64,000 nt of DNA, taken from Deltaproteobacteria bacterium (GTDB taxonomy: Bacteria > Desulfobacterota > Desulfobacteria > Desulfobacterales > GCA-2748835). The notes under the pieces were generated by a model, which searched no databases, was not told where the DNA came from, and saw only the letters and a list, made by a program, of their open reading frames with translations. Below, piece after piece: positions 8,331 through 17,052 of the stretch (position 1 is its first letter; each line of letters begins with the position of its first letter). The translations under genes and the position numbers were made by a program. The stretch covers positions 1 to 64,000 of the forward strand of contig PDTL01000018.1 of NCBI GenBank assembly GCA_002748835.1. Direction: 5' to 3'.

Positions 8331-10532
8331 TCATTTCAACTCCTTGGAAAAAGCAGGGAAACCACTGCTGGCAACCAAACGCTTATCAGGAAGCATCCAA
8401 AGTGCGGAGCAGTCAGGGTAGGTCTCGAGCAATGACAGCCCGTCCCTGGGGCCGAGGATAAACAGGGTGGTCGCCAGTGCATCGGCGATTTCCGCAGTCG
8501 GCCCAACAACGGTGACCGCAATGCTCTTTTCTGCAGAATCCAGCAGATCCGGATCCAGAATGTGGTGTTTTCTTCTTGGTACGCCGTTTTCCTCGATCAT
8601 CGTATACTGGTAATAGTCCCCGGATCCGCACACGCCCGCGTTGGTCACACGGATCACTCCCAGAACGCCGTCGCCACGCGGATCCTGGATACCGACGGTC
8701 CACACCCTGTCGCCATAGCAGTATATGTCGCCGCCCGCTTCCACCAATGCGGAAGGGATTCCTTTCCGGCGCAGGGTTTCGGCTGCGCCATCCAGCACAG
8801 TTCCCTTTGCGAGCCCTCCCAGATCCAACGCCATGCCCTTCTCGGGCAGAAAAACCGTTTGCGCGTCCCGGTCCATCCGGACCTTCCGGTAATCCACAAG
8901 GCCGGCTTTTTCTGTTTCCGCTTTTTCCTGATAGTAAAAGGGAAGCACGGTTATGGCGCCAATGGTGATGTCAAAAGCCCCATTGGCGGTTTTGCAGAAA
9001 GTCAAAGCCCTGCTGATAAGGTCAAAGGCATCGGATTCCACCCAAACCGGCTCTGTTCCGGCGGCAAGATTGATCCGTCCGACAGATCCACTGCTGCTGC
9101 GGTGTCCGAATTCGCTTTCCAGCCTGGCAATGGTATCGAAAGCAGCCCTGGAAGCGTCGTCTGCGGTTTCTGCATCAGCACCGGAGAGGGTCAGACGGAC
9201 CACGTTGCCCATGGCGATACCGGCAAAATTCAGGGTGGATTCCGGAAGGTCGGCGGCCGGGTGTGTCTGGGGCTGCTGGCTGCGGGTCTGAACGCTCAAA
9301 AGAACCATGACAACGAGGCCTGCCGTCAGCGCAGGCAGCGCGGCAAAACGCCACGCCCGTGAGGTTCCCTGGCGACCCACTGCCAGGGGCAGGGTTGACG
9401 CCAGCCCGGTCAGTCCCATGACCCCCATGGATAGCGGGATCTCTCCGGCGTATTTGACCAGCAGGCCGCACAAGACCGGCCCAATCACAAATCCGGCATT
9501 GGCCGCGCCGTGAAACCGCCCCATGATCGCGCCCTGTCGTGCGCCCGAGGCAGACGCATGGGCCATGGCAGCCGGAAAAGAGACCGCCGATCCCAGCCCT
9601 GAAAAAATGCCGGTGATCAAAAAGCCGTAAGCGGTGTCCATTTTACCAGTCATTCCCAGACAGACCGCGCTCAGCGCCATCCCTGAGACGATCAGGGGCA
9701 CGCGGCCGGTCCGGTCTGCCAGCCATCCGCCCAGAGGGAGGATCAGGCAGGCTGCAAGACTCGGGGTGGCAAACAAAAATCCGGTCAGCCAGGTCGGACC
9801 GCGGAGTTGTTCGGACAGCAGCACCGGATAAAAGGTGATCAGGGCGGCGGTACCGGCTGTTCGTCCGCAGATGGCCAGAAGCAGGGCCCCGTGGTGCGGC
9901 CACGGCCGCAGGGAAGTGTCTGAACGCGGATGGCCGGGACGTGTGGAAAAGCGGTGGCGCCTGGCATAAAAAATGAGGACCAGGCTCACGCCCATGCAGC
10001 CTGTCAGAAAGATGAGCACTGGCGTCAAATTGCCATGAAAGTAGAGCAGTCCGCCAAGAATGGGGCCGAAAAAAAAGGCCGCGTTGTAGAAGGCATTGCA
10101 CAGGCCGAACACCTGTCCCCGCCTGTGAGCCGGAACCTGGGCGGCAATGGCGGCTGTGGCCACGGGCTTCAGTATCCCCGCAGACACGCCGAGACAGAGT
10201 TGAATGGTAAACAGGATGTCGCGGCCCAGGGAACGCCATGCGGCCATGGGCGCGAGAAAACCGATCATCGCCGCCCCCAGAAGCAGAGGAAACGGACCGA
10301 TTCTGTCCGACAGCCGGCCGGCGATGGGGGCCATCACCAGCTTTGCCAGAAAATAGCCTGAAAACGCCGCTCCCAAAAACAGGCCGGATTCCCTGGTGTC
10401 CAGAAGGCGCAAGGGGATGGCAAAGGCGAAAACACCCATGCCGAGCGTTGAAATGAACACGGCGGCAGTCAGACTGGAGATCAACCGCAACGTCAGATCA
10501 GCACCACCGATATACGATGGTTTCATCCGCAT
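8331..10532 (-). CDS. MFS transporter fused to ApbE-type FAD:protein FMN transferase
   Basis: A 733-residue fusion. Residues 1-410 are a 12-helix major facilitator with GRLSDRIGPFPLLLG after helix 2 and LADRTGRVPL in the second half. After a last membrane helix (about 400-420) comes an ApbE domain with the usual landmarks: AMGNVVRLTL at the start, GAFDITIGAI, LDLGGLAKGTVLD and SALVEAGGDIYCYG. ApbE transfers FMN from FAD to a Ser or Thr of exported flavoproteins. The membrane anchor should place this domain on the periplasmic side, and the MFS half could import a flavin or an electron-chain substrate (inference). It is downstream of, and co-directional with, a double FMN-binding-domain protein, the likely substrate. 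Confidence 0.88.
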   Translation of the reverse strand: MRMKPSYIGGADLTLRLISSLTAAVFISTLGMGVFAFAIPLRLLDTRESGLFLGAAFSGYFLAKLVMAPIAGRLSDRIGPFPLLLGAAMIGFLAPMAAWRSLGRDILFTIQLCLGVSAGILKPVATAAIAAQVPAHRRGQVFGLCNAFYNAAFFFGPILGGLLYFHGNLTPVLIFLTGCMGVSLVLIFYARRHRFSTRPGHPRSDTSLRPWPHHGALLLAICGRTAGTAALITFYPVLLSEQLRGPTWLTGFLFATPSLAACLILPLGGWLADRTGRVPLIVSGMALSAVCLGMTGKMDTAYGFLITGIFSGLGSAVSFPAAMAHASASGARQGAIMGRFHGAANAGFVIGPVLCGLLVKYAGEIPLSMGVMGLTGLASTLPLAVGRQGTSRAWRFAALPALTAGLVVMVLLSVQTRSQQPQTHPAADLPESTLNFAGIAMGNVVRLTLSGADAETADDASRAAFDTIARLESEFGHRSSSGSVGRINLAAGTEPVWVESDAFDLISRALTFCKTANGAFDITIGAITVLPFYYQEKAETEKAGLVDYRKVRMDRDAQTVFLPEKGMALDLGGLAKGTVLDGAAETLRRKGIPSALVEAGGDIYCYGDRVWTVGIQDPRGDGVLGVIRVTNAGVCGSGDYYQYTMIEENGVPRRKHHILDPDLLDSAEKSIAVTVVGPTAEIADALATTLFILGPRDGLSLLETYPDCSALWMLPDKRLVASSGFPAFSKELK

Positions 10533-10546
10533 TCACGACCGCCGGG

Positions 10547-11233
10547 TTACCGGGCTTTTTCAAGGGCTCGTGCAACAGCCAGCTTGATACCGTCTGAAGA
10601 CATGGACGCCCGGGCGATGCTGTCCACGGCCGTCGTCTGGCGGGCGATGATTTTACCGGGTATGTCAGCTTTGGCCTGAAGCGTTCGTTCAATCTGCTGG
10701 GCCTGCTTACCCGTCGTGGTCTGTTCATACGTAACGATGTTGATCTCAGCGATCCTGCCCCCGGTCACGGTGACCTCCACCTCGATTTTGCCGGGATGTT
10801 TCTTCCTGTCATAGCCTTTGGCTTCGCCGGTGTATGTTCCGTCTTTGTATGTAAGGGTGGCTTTCTCCAGCGCCTGGGCTACGGCGAGTTCTATCCCCAC
10901 GGAAGAAGCGGAAGCCCTGGCCACACTGTCAACAGCCAGAGATTGTTTTTCGATAATCTGTGCCGGAATTTGCGTTTTGGCCTGCAGGGTGCGTTCAATC
11001 TGTTTGGTCTGTTTGCCCGTGGTTGTCTGTTCGTAGGTCAGGATGTTGATCGCTTTGATGGCATTGGCATCCACTGTGACCTCGACTTCAATTTTTCCAG
11101 GGTGATTTTTTCGACTGTAGCCGGTTGCAGACCCCGTGTATGTTCCGGGTTTGTATGTGTCCGCACAGACCCCCCCGGTAAACAGAACAAGGCTGACGAC
11201 CGCAGTCAGGCTGAACACAGCGCATTTTTTCAT
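10547..11233 (-). CDS. Exported protein with two FMN-binding (FMN_bind) domains
   Basis: From the ATG at 11233 (GGAGG 7 bases upstream) the product has 228 residues. It has a signal peptide (SLTAVVSLVLFTGGVCA), then two near-identical repeats of about 90 residues. Each repeat has a GxYTGxAxGYxRKxHPGKI start, a TYEQTTTGKQ centre and a conserved end where ApbE attaches FMN. The ends read DSVARASASS and DSIARASMSS instead of the usual SGA(S/T)-type motif, so the glycine is replaced by arginine and the acceptor would be serine. It lies 14 bases upstream of the ApbE fusion gene. Expected role: periplasmic flavin electron carrier. Confidence 0.85.
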   Translation of the reverse strand: MKKCAVFSLTAVVSLVLFTGGVCADTYKPGTYTGSATGYSRKNHPGKIEVEVTVDANAIKAINILTYEQTTTGKQTKQIERTLQAKTQIPAQIIEKQSLAVDSVARASASSVGIELAVAQALEKATLTYKDGTYTGEAKGYDRKKHPGKIEVEVTVTGGRIAEINIVTYEQTTTGKQAQQIERTLQAKADIPGKIIARQTTAVDSIARASMSSDGIKLAVARALEKAR

Positions 11234-11385
11234 TGGGTACCTCCGTTGGATGGGTTGTTGGCAGACGTGTACGGTTCTGTACACCTTCACTAAAGGCTTG
11301 ATTATAGGAACGCAGCACCTTTTATTTCAAGACAAATAAAAAAACGGCACACGCCATCACTCCGAACATGTGCTATGCGTTTCGT

Positions 11386-11892
11386 TTAAGCGGCAGATGG
11401 CTGTAGCCGCTGATGGGCAATGTCACCGGATTTCAAATCGATGATCACAAACCCGGGCGCCGTCTTTTTTCCCATAACATCCCCTGGATTGAGAAGGATC
11501 GCCTCGCCCACACGTTCTTCATGGTAGGTGTGGGTATGCCCGAAAAAGACCCAGCTAAACCGGCCGGACAGGGCAAGCCCCCGAGCCACGGTTTCGTAAT
11601 GGGTAAAGGCAACGGACTGTCCGCCCAGTGCCGTTTCTCCCACAAGCCCGTGAAAGGTAATCTGCGGAAACTGCGTCAGGGCCACGGTGGTGAGTTTGTG
11701 AATATCCCCGTCATTGTTGCCGAACACCGCATGCACAGGCACGTCTGCCCGGGCCAGTTCAGCCAGCATGAACGGGGCCACCAGATCACCGCAATGGATG
11801 ATGGCGCCCGCACCCGCGGCTATCAGCATATCCACGGCCGCACGCAGGTGGGAGATATGATCATGACTGTCGCTCATCACAGCAAGTTTCAT
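11386..11892 (-). CDS. YfcE/MJ0936-family metallophosphoesterase
   Basis: A 168-residue calcineurin-like phosphoesterase. Metal-binding motifs are seen in order: MSDSHDHISH, IIHCGDLVAP, VFGNNDGD and FFGHTHTYHEE. The ORF track extends further upstream, but the ATG at 11892 is preceded by GAGG and begins exactly at the fold start KLAVMSDSH. It follows priA by 8 bases and is likely its operon partner. Family members hydrolyse phosphodiesters with two metal ions in the cytoplasm; the physiological substrate is unknown. Confidence 0.9.
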   Translation of the reverse strand: MKLAVMSDSHDHISHLRAAVDMLIAAGAGAIIHCGDLVAPFMLAELARADVPVHAVFGNNDGDIHKLTTVALTQFPQITFHGLVGETALGGQSVAFTHYETVARGLALSGRFSWVFFGHTHTYHEERVGEAILLNPGDVMGKKTAPGFVIIDLKSGDIAHQRLQPSAA

Positions 11893-11900
11893 AGATGACC

Positions 11901-14345
11901 TCACATCAATGTGTACGGATCCACATCCAGGCGTACCTGCACGCCGGCACGCACTGGCAACTGCTTGTCCGGATCGAACAGCACCTGACGCGCCAGGCGG
12001 TGCAGCGCCGTGACATCCGTTGATTTCAGGAGCAGCTGCCATCTAAAATACCGGGCCACCCGTACCAGGGCGGCCTCGATGGGCCCCATGATCCGGACTG
12101 CCGCCAGGGACTTGTCTGCCGCCTGGATGGCTCGGGCATACGCCCCGAGTTCACGGGCCCGAGCAGCGGTATGCGCGCTGTTTTTTCCCGTGATCTGGAA
12201 CTGGAGAATCCGTGCATAAGGCGGATATTCCAGCACCTGCCGCTGACGGGCCTCCTGATCATAGAACGCATGAAAATCCTGGCGCGTGGCCGTTTCAATG
12301 CAAAAGTGCTCGGGCAGCTGGGTCTGCATGAGCACCCGGCCGGGACGGGCGCCGCGACCGGCCCGGCCCGCCACCTGGGCAAGAATCTGGAAGGTCCGCT
12401 CGCCGGCCCGAAAATCGGGAATATGCAGGGCCATGTCTGCAGACAGGATTCCCACCAGGGTGATATTGGGGAAATCATGGCCCTTGGCCACCATCTGGGT
12501 GCCGACCAGGATGTCAATGGTCTGGTTGCGCAGGGCTTTGAGCATCCGGATCAGCTCACCTTTGCGCACCGTCGTATCCTGATCCATGCGTGCGATGCGG
12601 GCATGGGGAAAGACCGCCTCCAGGGCGGCTGCCACCTTTTCCGTGCCCAGACCCAGGGCCTTGATATGGCTCGATCCGCAAGTGGCGCAGCAGGTTTTGA
12701 CAGAACGGGTGAACCCGCACATATGGCATTTATAGGCATGGATCGACTTGTGAAGGGTCAGGGTGATATCGCAGTGCTCACACCGAAGGGCTTCGCCGCA
12801 GTCATTGCAGACCGGCCAGTTGGCATAACCGCGTCGGTTGAGAAAAATCAGGCTCTGCTCCCCCCGCTTCAGGGTCTGGTCAATGGCCTGAATCAAGGGC
12901 GGCGTGATGAACCGGCCCATGCCCGGTGCATCTTTGAATTGGTTGAGATCGATGACCTGGGTCTCGGGCAGTGCCTGCCGGTTGACCCGGCGGGTCAACT
13001 GCACTTTCCTAAATTTTCCGGTTTCCGCGTTCCAGGCGGTCTCAAGCGAGGGCGTGGCGGATCCCAATACCACGGTGGCGTTTTCCAGCCGACCCCGCAC
13101 CGATGCCAGGTCCCGGGCATTGTACCGAAATCCGGCATCCTGCTTGTAGGATCCGTCATGCTCTTCATCGACCACGATCAGGCCCACACGGGCGAGCGGT
13201 GCAAAAATGGCAGACCGCGCACCAATGACAACCGGTGCCTCGTTCCGGGCGATGCGCATCCACTGGTCGTATTTTTCACCGGTGGAGAGCCCGCTGTGCA
13301 GCACCGCTACCTGTTCTCCAAACCGGGCTCTGAATCGCCGCTCGGTCTGGGTGATCAGGGCGATCTCCGGCACCAGCACCAGGGCTGTCCGCCCGGATGC
13401 CATTGTCCGGTCCACCAGATCAAGGTACACTTCGGTCTTTCCGCTACCCGTCACCCCTTCGAGCAGAAAGGTTGAAAAATCACCGGAAGCAAGTGACGCG
13501 CCCAGGGTTTCCACGCAGGCAGCCTGCTCATCGGTGAGTGGCGGGGCCTGGTCCGGGGTGATGGCGTCGCCCAGGGGATCCCGGTAGACCACGCGTTCCC
13601 GGATGGTCACATACCCGCCGGTTTCCAGATCCCGCACCATGGCAGCGGCGGTGGCGGCCACCGGCTTTAACGCGCTCAGAGGAACCTCACCGGCAGTGCG
13701 CACCGCTTCCACGATGGCCCGCCGTTTTTCTGTAAGTCCGTCCAGAGAGCCGCCGGGATCTCCGGCGCAGACCAGGATTTCGGTCCGATGTTTTGTCTGT
13801 CCACCTTTCAGTTTCACCTCAAGGGAAACCCACCCTTTTTTCTCCAGAGTGTGCAGGGTGGCCAGGGGAATGTCGCGGGACAGGGTTTTCGAGAGTTTCC
13901 GCACCGAAACCGGACGGGGGTCTGCCTGAAGCATCGTCATCACGGCCTGCTGAACCGGCGGAAGGTCTTCAGTAAAAACGGTTTCACCCGCTGGCGCAAG
14001 GGAGACCATCCGCTGATCCGCCAGATTCAAACCGTTAGGGAGGGCCCCGGCAATCACCTCGCCAATGGGGTGGATATAATAATCGGCAGCCCATCGAAGA
14101 AACGGAACCATGTCTGCCGTGAACAGCGGGGTCTGGTCCAGGATATCGATGATGGGCTTGGGCGTCACCCCGTCTGAGGGCGCGGCCGGCCCCAGCAGAT
14201 ACCCGGTGATCCGGCGGTTGCCAAAGGGCACCAGCACCCGTTTCCCGATAGCCGCCATGCTGGCAAGGGCAGGCGGCAGCTGGTAGGTGAAGGTGCGAAA
14301 CAGGGGGAGGGGGACCGCCACATCCACACAGGCATCAGGAGTCAT
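11901..14345 (-). CDS. priA: Primosomal protein N' (PriA) replication-restart helicase
   Basis: An 814-residue superfamily 2 DNA helicase. An N-terminal 3'-DNA-end-binding domain begins VDVAVPLPLFRTFTY. The Walker A motif is GVTGSGKTEVYL and the DEAH-type box is VVDEEHDGSYK. Eight cysteines of the zinc-binding insertion follow (CNDCGEALRCEHC and CHMCGF with CCATCGS), then the helicase C domain with VGTQMVAKGHDFP. It reloads the replisome at stalled forks. The start overlaps the cca stop by 11 bases, and it sits in a run of nucleic-acid genes. Length and motifs are complete. Confidence 0.97.
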   Translation of the reverse strand: MTPDACVDVAVPLPLFRTFTYQLPPALASMAAIGKRVLVPFGNRRITGYLLGPAAPSDGVTPKPIIDILDQTPLFTADMVPFLRWAADYYIHPIGEVIAGALPNGLNLADQRMVSLAPAGETVFTEDLPPVQQAVMTMLQADPRPVSVRKLSKTLSRDIPLATLHTLEKKGWVSLEVKLKGGQTKHRTEILVCAGDPGGSLDGLTEKRRAIVEAVRTAGEVPLSALKPVAATAAAMVRDLETGGYVTIRERVVYRDPLGDAITPDQAPPLTDEQAACVETLGASLASGDFSTFLLEGVTGSGKTEVYLDLVDRTMASGRTALVLVPEIALITQTERRFRARFGEQVAVLHSGLSTGEKYDQWMRIARNEAPVVIGARSAIFAPLARVGLIVVDEEHDGSYKQDAGFRYNARDLASVRGRLENATVVLGSATPSLETAWNAETGKFRKVQLTRRVNRQALPETQVIDLNQFKDAPGMGRFITPPLIQAIDQTLKRGEQSLIFLNRRGYANWPVCNDCGEALRCEHCDITLTLHKSIHAYKCHMCGFTRSVKTCCATCGSSHIKALGLGTEKVAAALEAVFPHARIARMDQDTTVRKGELIRMLKALRNQTIDILVGTQMVAKGHDFPNITLVGILSADMALHIPDFRAGERTFQILAQVAGRAGRGARPGRVLMQTQLPEHFCIETATRQDFHAFYDQEARQRQVLEYPPYARILQFQITGKNSAHTAARARELGAYARAIQAADKSLAAVRIMGPIEAALVRVARYFRWQLLLKSTDVTALHRLARQVLFDPDKQLPVRAGVQVRLDVDPYTLM

Positions 14346-15666
14346 GATCCGCCGCCTGTTCGATCAATGCCTTCAGCTGGTCCCGTGTATTGCGTGACGG
14401 GTCATCCACCACCGTATCCAGGAGCTGTTTCAATATCCGGCCCACTGCCGGACCGGGTCTCAGGTTCAAGATCTGCATCACATCCGCACCGCTCACGGCA
14501 AGGTCCTTTGTGGTCAGGGCCGGGGAGGGGCCGGAAGCCGGGTACAGCACCGCCCGAATGCGGCGCACCATGCCCCGGATCTCATCCAGGCTGCGGGCTG
14601 TTTTTTTCAGATTGGCCCGGCGGTCGGCAATCCGGATCCGCACAAAGTCCCGCCAGTCCACATCTGCATCTTTCAGGGCTTTCAGCAACCGCCCTACGGC
14701 CCGGTCTGTTGTGTTTTCATTCAGGGGTCGCATATGGGTATGGATGAGCCCGATCACATACCGCTGATCTGCCTGGCTGAACCGGAGCCGGGAGAGGTCG
14801 GCTTCTGCGGCGCGGGTCTGTTTTTCATGGCCATTGAAGGTCACCCGGCCGTCTTCCACCTTCCGTGCAGCGGGTTTGCCCGTGTCATGCAGCAGAGCTG
14901 CCAGGCGGAGGCGCGGGTATTTCGCGGACACGGCATCGGCTGCCAGAACCGCGTGTTCAAACAGGGTTTCCGCATGATAAGGGCCGCCATCTATGCCCCG
15001 ACAGGCATCCAGACACGGAAACACAACAGAAAGGATATCCAAATCGGCGAGCAGCCGAAAAAAATCGCCGGGTTTCGGCCCGGCCAGGGCCTTTTCCACT
15101 TCCGCGCGCAAACGCTCGGCAGCGACCTCGGCCACGGCATACCGGTTCCGGCAAATGGCATCCACCGCAGAACCGGCAAGCTGCCCCCTGATCCGCACGG
15201 CAAACCGGCAGGCTCGGAGCATGCGGCAAGGGTCTTCCGCGATCCTTTCATCGGCGGATCCCGTGAACCGAATGATCCGAGCCCGGACATCTGCCTGTCC
15301 GCCAAAGGGGTCGGTGATCAGGCCGGAAACCGGATCCATGGCCATGCTGTTCACAGTGAGATCCCGCCGGGCCAGATCGTTCACCAACCCTCCGGCCACG
15401 GCCTCGGTGTTTGACCGGCTCCGGAAGGTGGCCACTTCCACATGATCGACCATGCAGACCGGAAAAGCGGCACCGGCCAGGGTCACCTTCCGGTCTGGAA
15501 ACAGCTGACACACCCTGTCTGGCAGGGCATCGGTGACAATATCATAATCTGACGGCGTTACGCCCAGCACGGTATCCCGCACGCATCCCCCCACCAGAAA
15601 AGCGTCATGCCCCTGGTCCCGAAGTCGGGTGAGAATCCGGGTCACCCTGTCTGGAAGCACTGTCAA
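14335..15666 (-). CDS. cca: CCA-adding/poly(A) polymerase family nucleotidyltransferase with HD domain
   Basis: A protein of 443 residues. The N-terminal nucleotidyltransferase domain has FLVGGCVRD and the catalytic SDYDIVT, and the RRDLTVNSMAMDP motif follows near residue 95. A C-terminal HD domain is marked by RLAALLHDTGKPA. This layout is that of bacterial CCA tRNA nucleotidyltransferases, which repair the tRNA 3' end. A poly(A) polymerase role cannot be excluded from sequence. The start is a TTG three bases after the previous gene; a GTG two codons in is an alternative. It overlaps priA and is surely co-transcribed with it. Confidence 0.92.
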   Translation of the reverse strand: MTVLPDRVTRILTRLRDQGHDAFLVGGCVRDTVLGVTPSDYDIVTDALPDRVCQLFPDRKVTLAGAAFPVCMVDHVEVATFRSRSNTEAVAGGLVNDLARRDLTVNSMAMDPVSGLITDPFGGQADVRARIIRFTGSADERIAEDPCRMLRACRFAVRIRGQLAGSAVDAICRNRYAVAEVAAERLRAEVEKALAGPKPGDFFRLLADLDILSVVFPCLDACRGIDGGPYHAETLFEHAVLAADAVSAKYPRLRLAALLHDTGKPAARKVEDGRVTFNGHEKQTRAAEADLSRLRFSQADQRYVIGLIHTHMRPLNENTTDRAVGRLLKALKDADVDWRDFVRIRIADRRANLKKTARSLDEIRGMVRRIRAVLYPASGPSPALTTKDLAVSGADVMQILNLRPGPAVGRILKQLLDTVVDDPSRNTRDQLKALIEQAADHDS

Positions 15667-15669
15667 CGG

Positions 15670-16227
15670 TTAGTCCCCGGCCTGCACCTGAGCGGTAGCA
15701 GCGGCCGTGATCCAGGCCCGCATCCGGGGCACGATATCCCGTCCCCAGTCGTCCTTGACGCGGAGATCCAGAAACCGCGCATACAGGGCATCCACAAAGG
15801 TGAAAACCCGTTCATACAGATAGACTTTTTCCAGAATGGCCCCTTCCACATCTGACTTGTTTTCAAGGGCCTCGGTGGGCGGCGCCTTGACGCTGGAAAA
15901 GTTCAGGCTCTCCCCCTTGATACTGAACCGCCACTCATGATCGCCGGAACTGTAGACCAGGTTCATCTCGGTCACCATGGCGCCTTTTCCAAGGGCCATC
16001 ATCCCTTCTTCGAGTCCTGCGTCATCCCCTTTGATGGTGATGGTCTCGATGGCATCATCGTTCAGGGTCCGTTCCAGGACCACCCGGTTCCCGATATGCA
16101 GATCACCCAGCTCCGGATCCGCATCTGTGAGCAGGGCCGGGTCTGTTTCCATCACAAACCAGAGCCAGGTGAGAAACTCGTTTCCGAGGTACTGATATTT
16201 ATTATATGCAACACTGATATCCAGCAT
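15670..16227 (-). CDS. Conserved hypothetical protein linked to rdgC
   Basis: A 185-residue soluble protein with no recognised catalytic motif. The N-terminus is hydrophobic and aromatic (YQYLGNEFLTWLWF), the middle is strand-rich, and the C-terminus is helical (RDIVPRMRAWITAAA). It lies 29 bases after the rdgC-like gene and 3 bases before cca. I recall similar rdgC-plus-unknown pairs in other deltaproteobacteria, but cannot verify that here. The function is unknown; the operon suggests a role with DNA ends or recombination. Confidence 0.75.
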   Translation of the reverse strand: MLDISVAYNKYQYLGNEFLTWLWFVMETDPALLTDADPELGDLHIGNRVVLERTLNDDAIETITIKGDDAGLEEGMMALGKGAMVTEMNLVYSSGDHEWRFSIKGESLNFSSVKAPPTEALENKSDVEGAILEKVYLYERVFTFVDALYARFLDLRVKDDWGRDIVPRMRAWITAAATAQVQAGD

Positions 16228-16256
16228 ACCTGTTTTCCTTCATTTTTTTAAAACCA

Positions 16257-16868
16257 TCAAACCAGCCGCGTTGGCGGCGTCTGCAGCAGTTTATCGAGCA
16301 GTGCCGATTCTTTTTCAAACCGTTTCACGGCCAGGGTATACGGAAACGCCCGCACCAGACTGAGTTTAAACGACTTGGTGAACAGGGTCTCCAGCTCTTC
16401 GTTGGCGGCTTTCTGGGTGGAAAAGAACCAGAGCCAGCCGGCCTGGGTATGCCAGATCAGCTCATGGACATGGGGCGTGGCCGGGATTTTGAGGCAGAGC
16501 TGATGGATCACCGCTTCCCGGAGGGCTTTTTTTTCCGCCTTGGAAAGCTGTTCCCGACCGGAATCCGCCAGCCGGCGCGCGCATTCCATGGCAAATCGCT
16601 TCTGGACCACCTTCGCCGGAATCGCCTTTTTATCGATACGCAGGGCAAAGACCAGGCAGTCGCCAACCTTGTAGGTGTCCCCTTCAAACAAGGGCTCGAA
16701 CGGCGTCTCCCGGGAGGTCCAGCCCACGGCCATGTCCGCTGGTTCATTGTCAATATCTTCAATGGCGTTTTGCCGCAGGCCGGCTTCCACGCGCTCGAAA
16801 AAATCCGATTCAAGAGTCCCCTCCACCCGGTACCGGGAAATGGATACGGTTGCGGACAAAATTCCCAT
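16257..16868 (-). CDS. RdgC-like recombination-associated protein (short form)
   Basis: A protein of 203 residues from the ATG at 16868 (GGAG 9 bases upstream). The N-terminal MGILSATVSISRYRVEG, then a GWTSRETPFEP segment, a DTYKVGDCLVFALRIDKK strand region and a basic helical ALREAVIHQL region resemble deltaproteobacterial RdgC-family proteins. E. coli RdgC, a DNA-encircling ring that limits RecA, is about 300 residues, so this is a shorter relative. The far-upstream ORF start in the track would overlap the divergent gene and is unlikely. First gene of the operon leading to priA. Confidence 0.75.
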   Translation of the reverse strand: MGILSATVSISRYRVEGTLESDFFERVEAGLRQNAIEDIDNEPADMAVGWTSRETPFEPLFEGDTYKVGDCLVFALRIDKKAIPAKVVQKRFAMECARRLADSGREQLSKAEKKALREAVIHQLCLKIPATPHVHELIWHTQAGWLWFFSTQKAANEELETLFTKSFKLSLVRAFPYTLAVKRFEKESALLDKLLQTPPTRLV

Positions 16869-17052
16869 ATGCGTTTGCTCCATCTGATGATATGTATCTG
16901 AAAAACAGCCGTAACCCGGCAGGCCGCCGGCGGCATGCATGCAAAAAGCTACAGCACGACGTGTCAGCTTGCGTGAAACAGTAACCCGATTGCCACCGGG
17001 CTTCAAGGGGATTTTTCCTGCCCGGTCAACCGTTTTTTGGGAACCTGTCTGT

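Noticed and set aside
12171-13475. 434-aa plus-strand ORF inside priA
   Set aside because: Antisense shadow of a high-GC gene with complete PriA motifs; low-complexity composition and no family signature.
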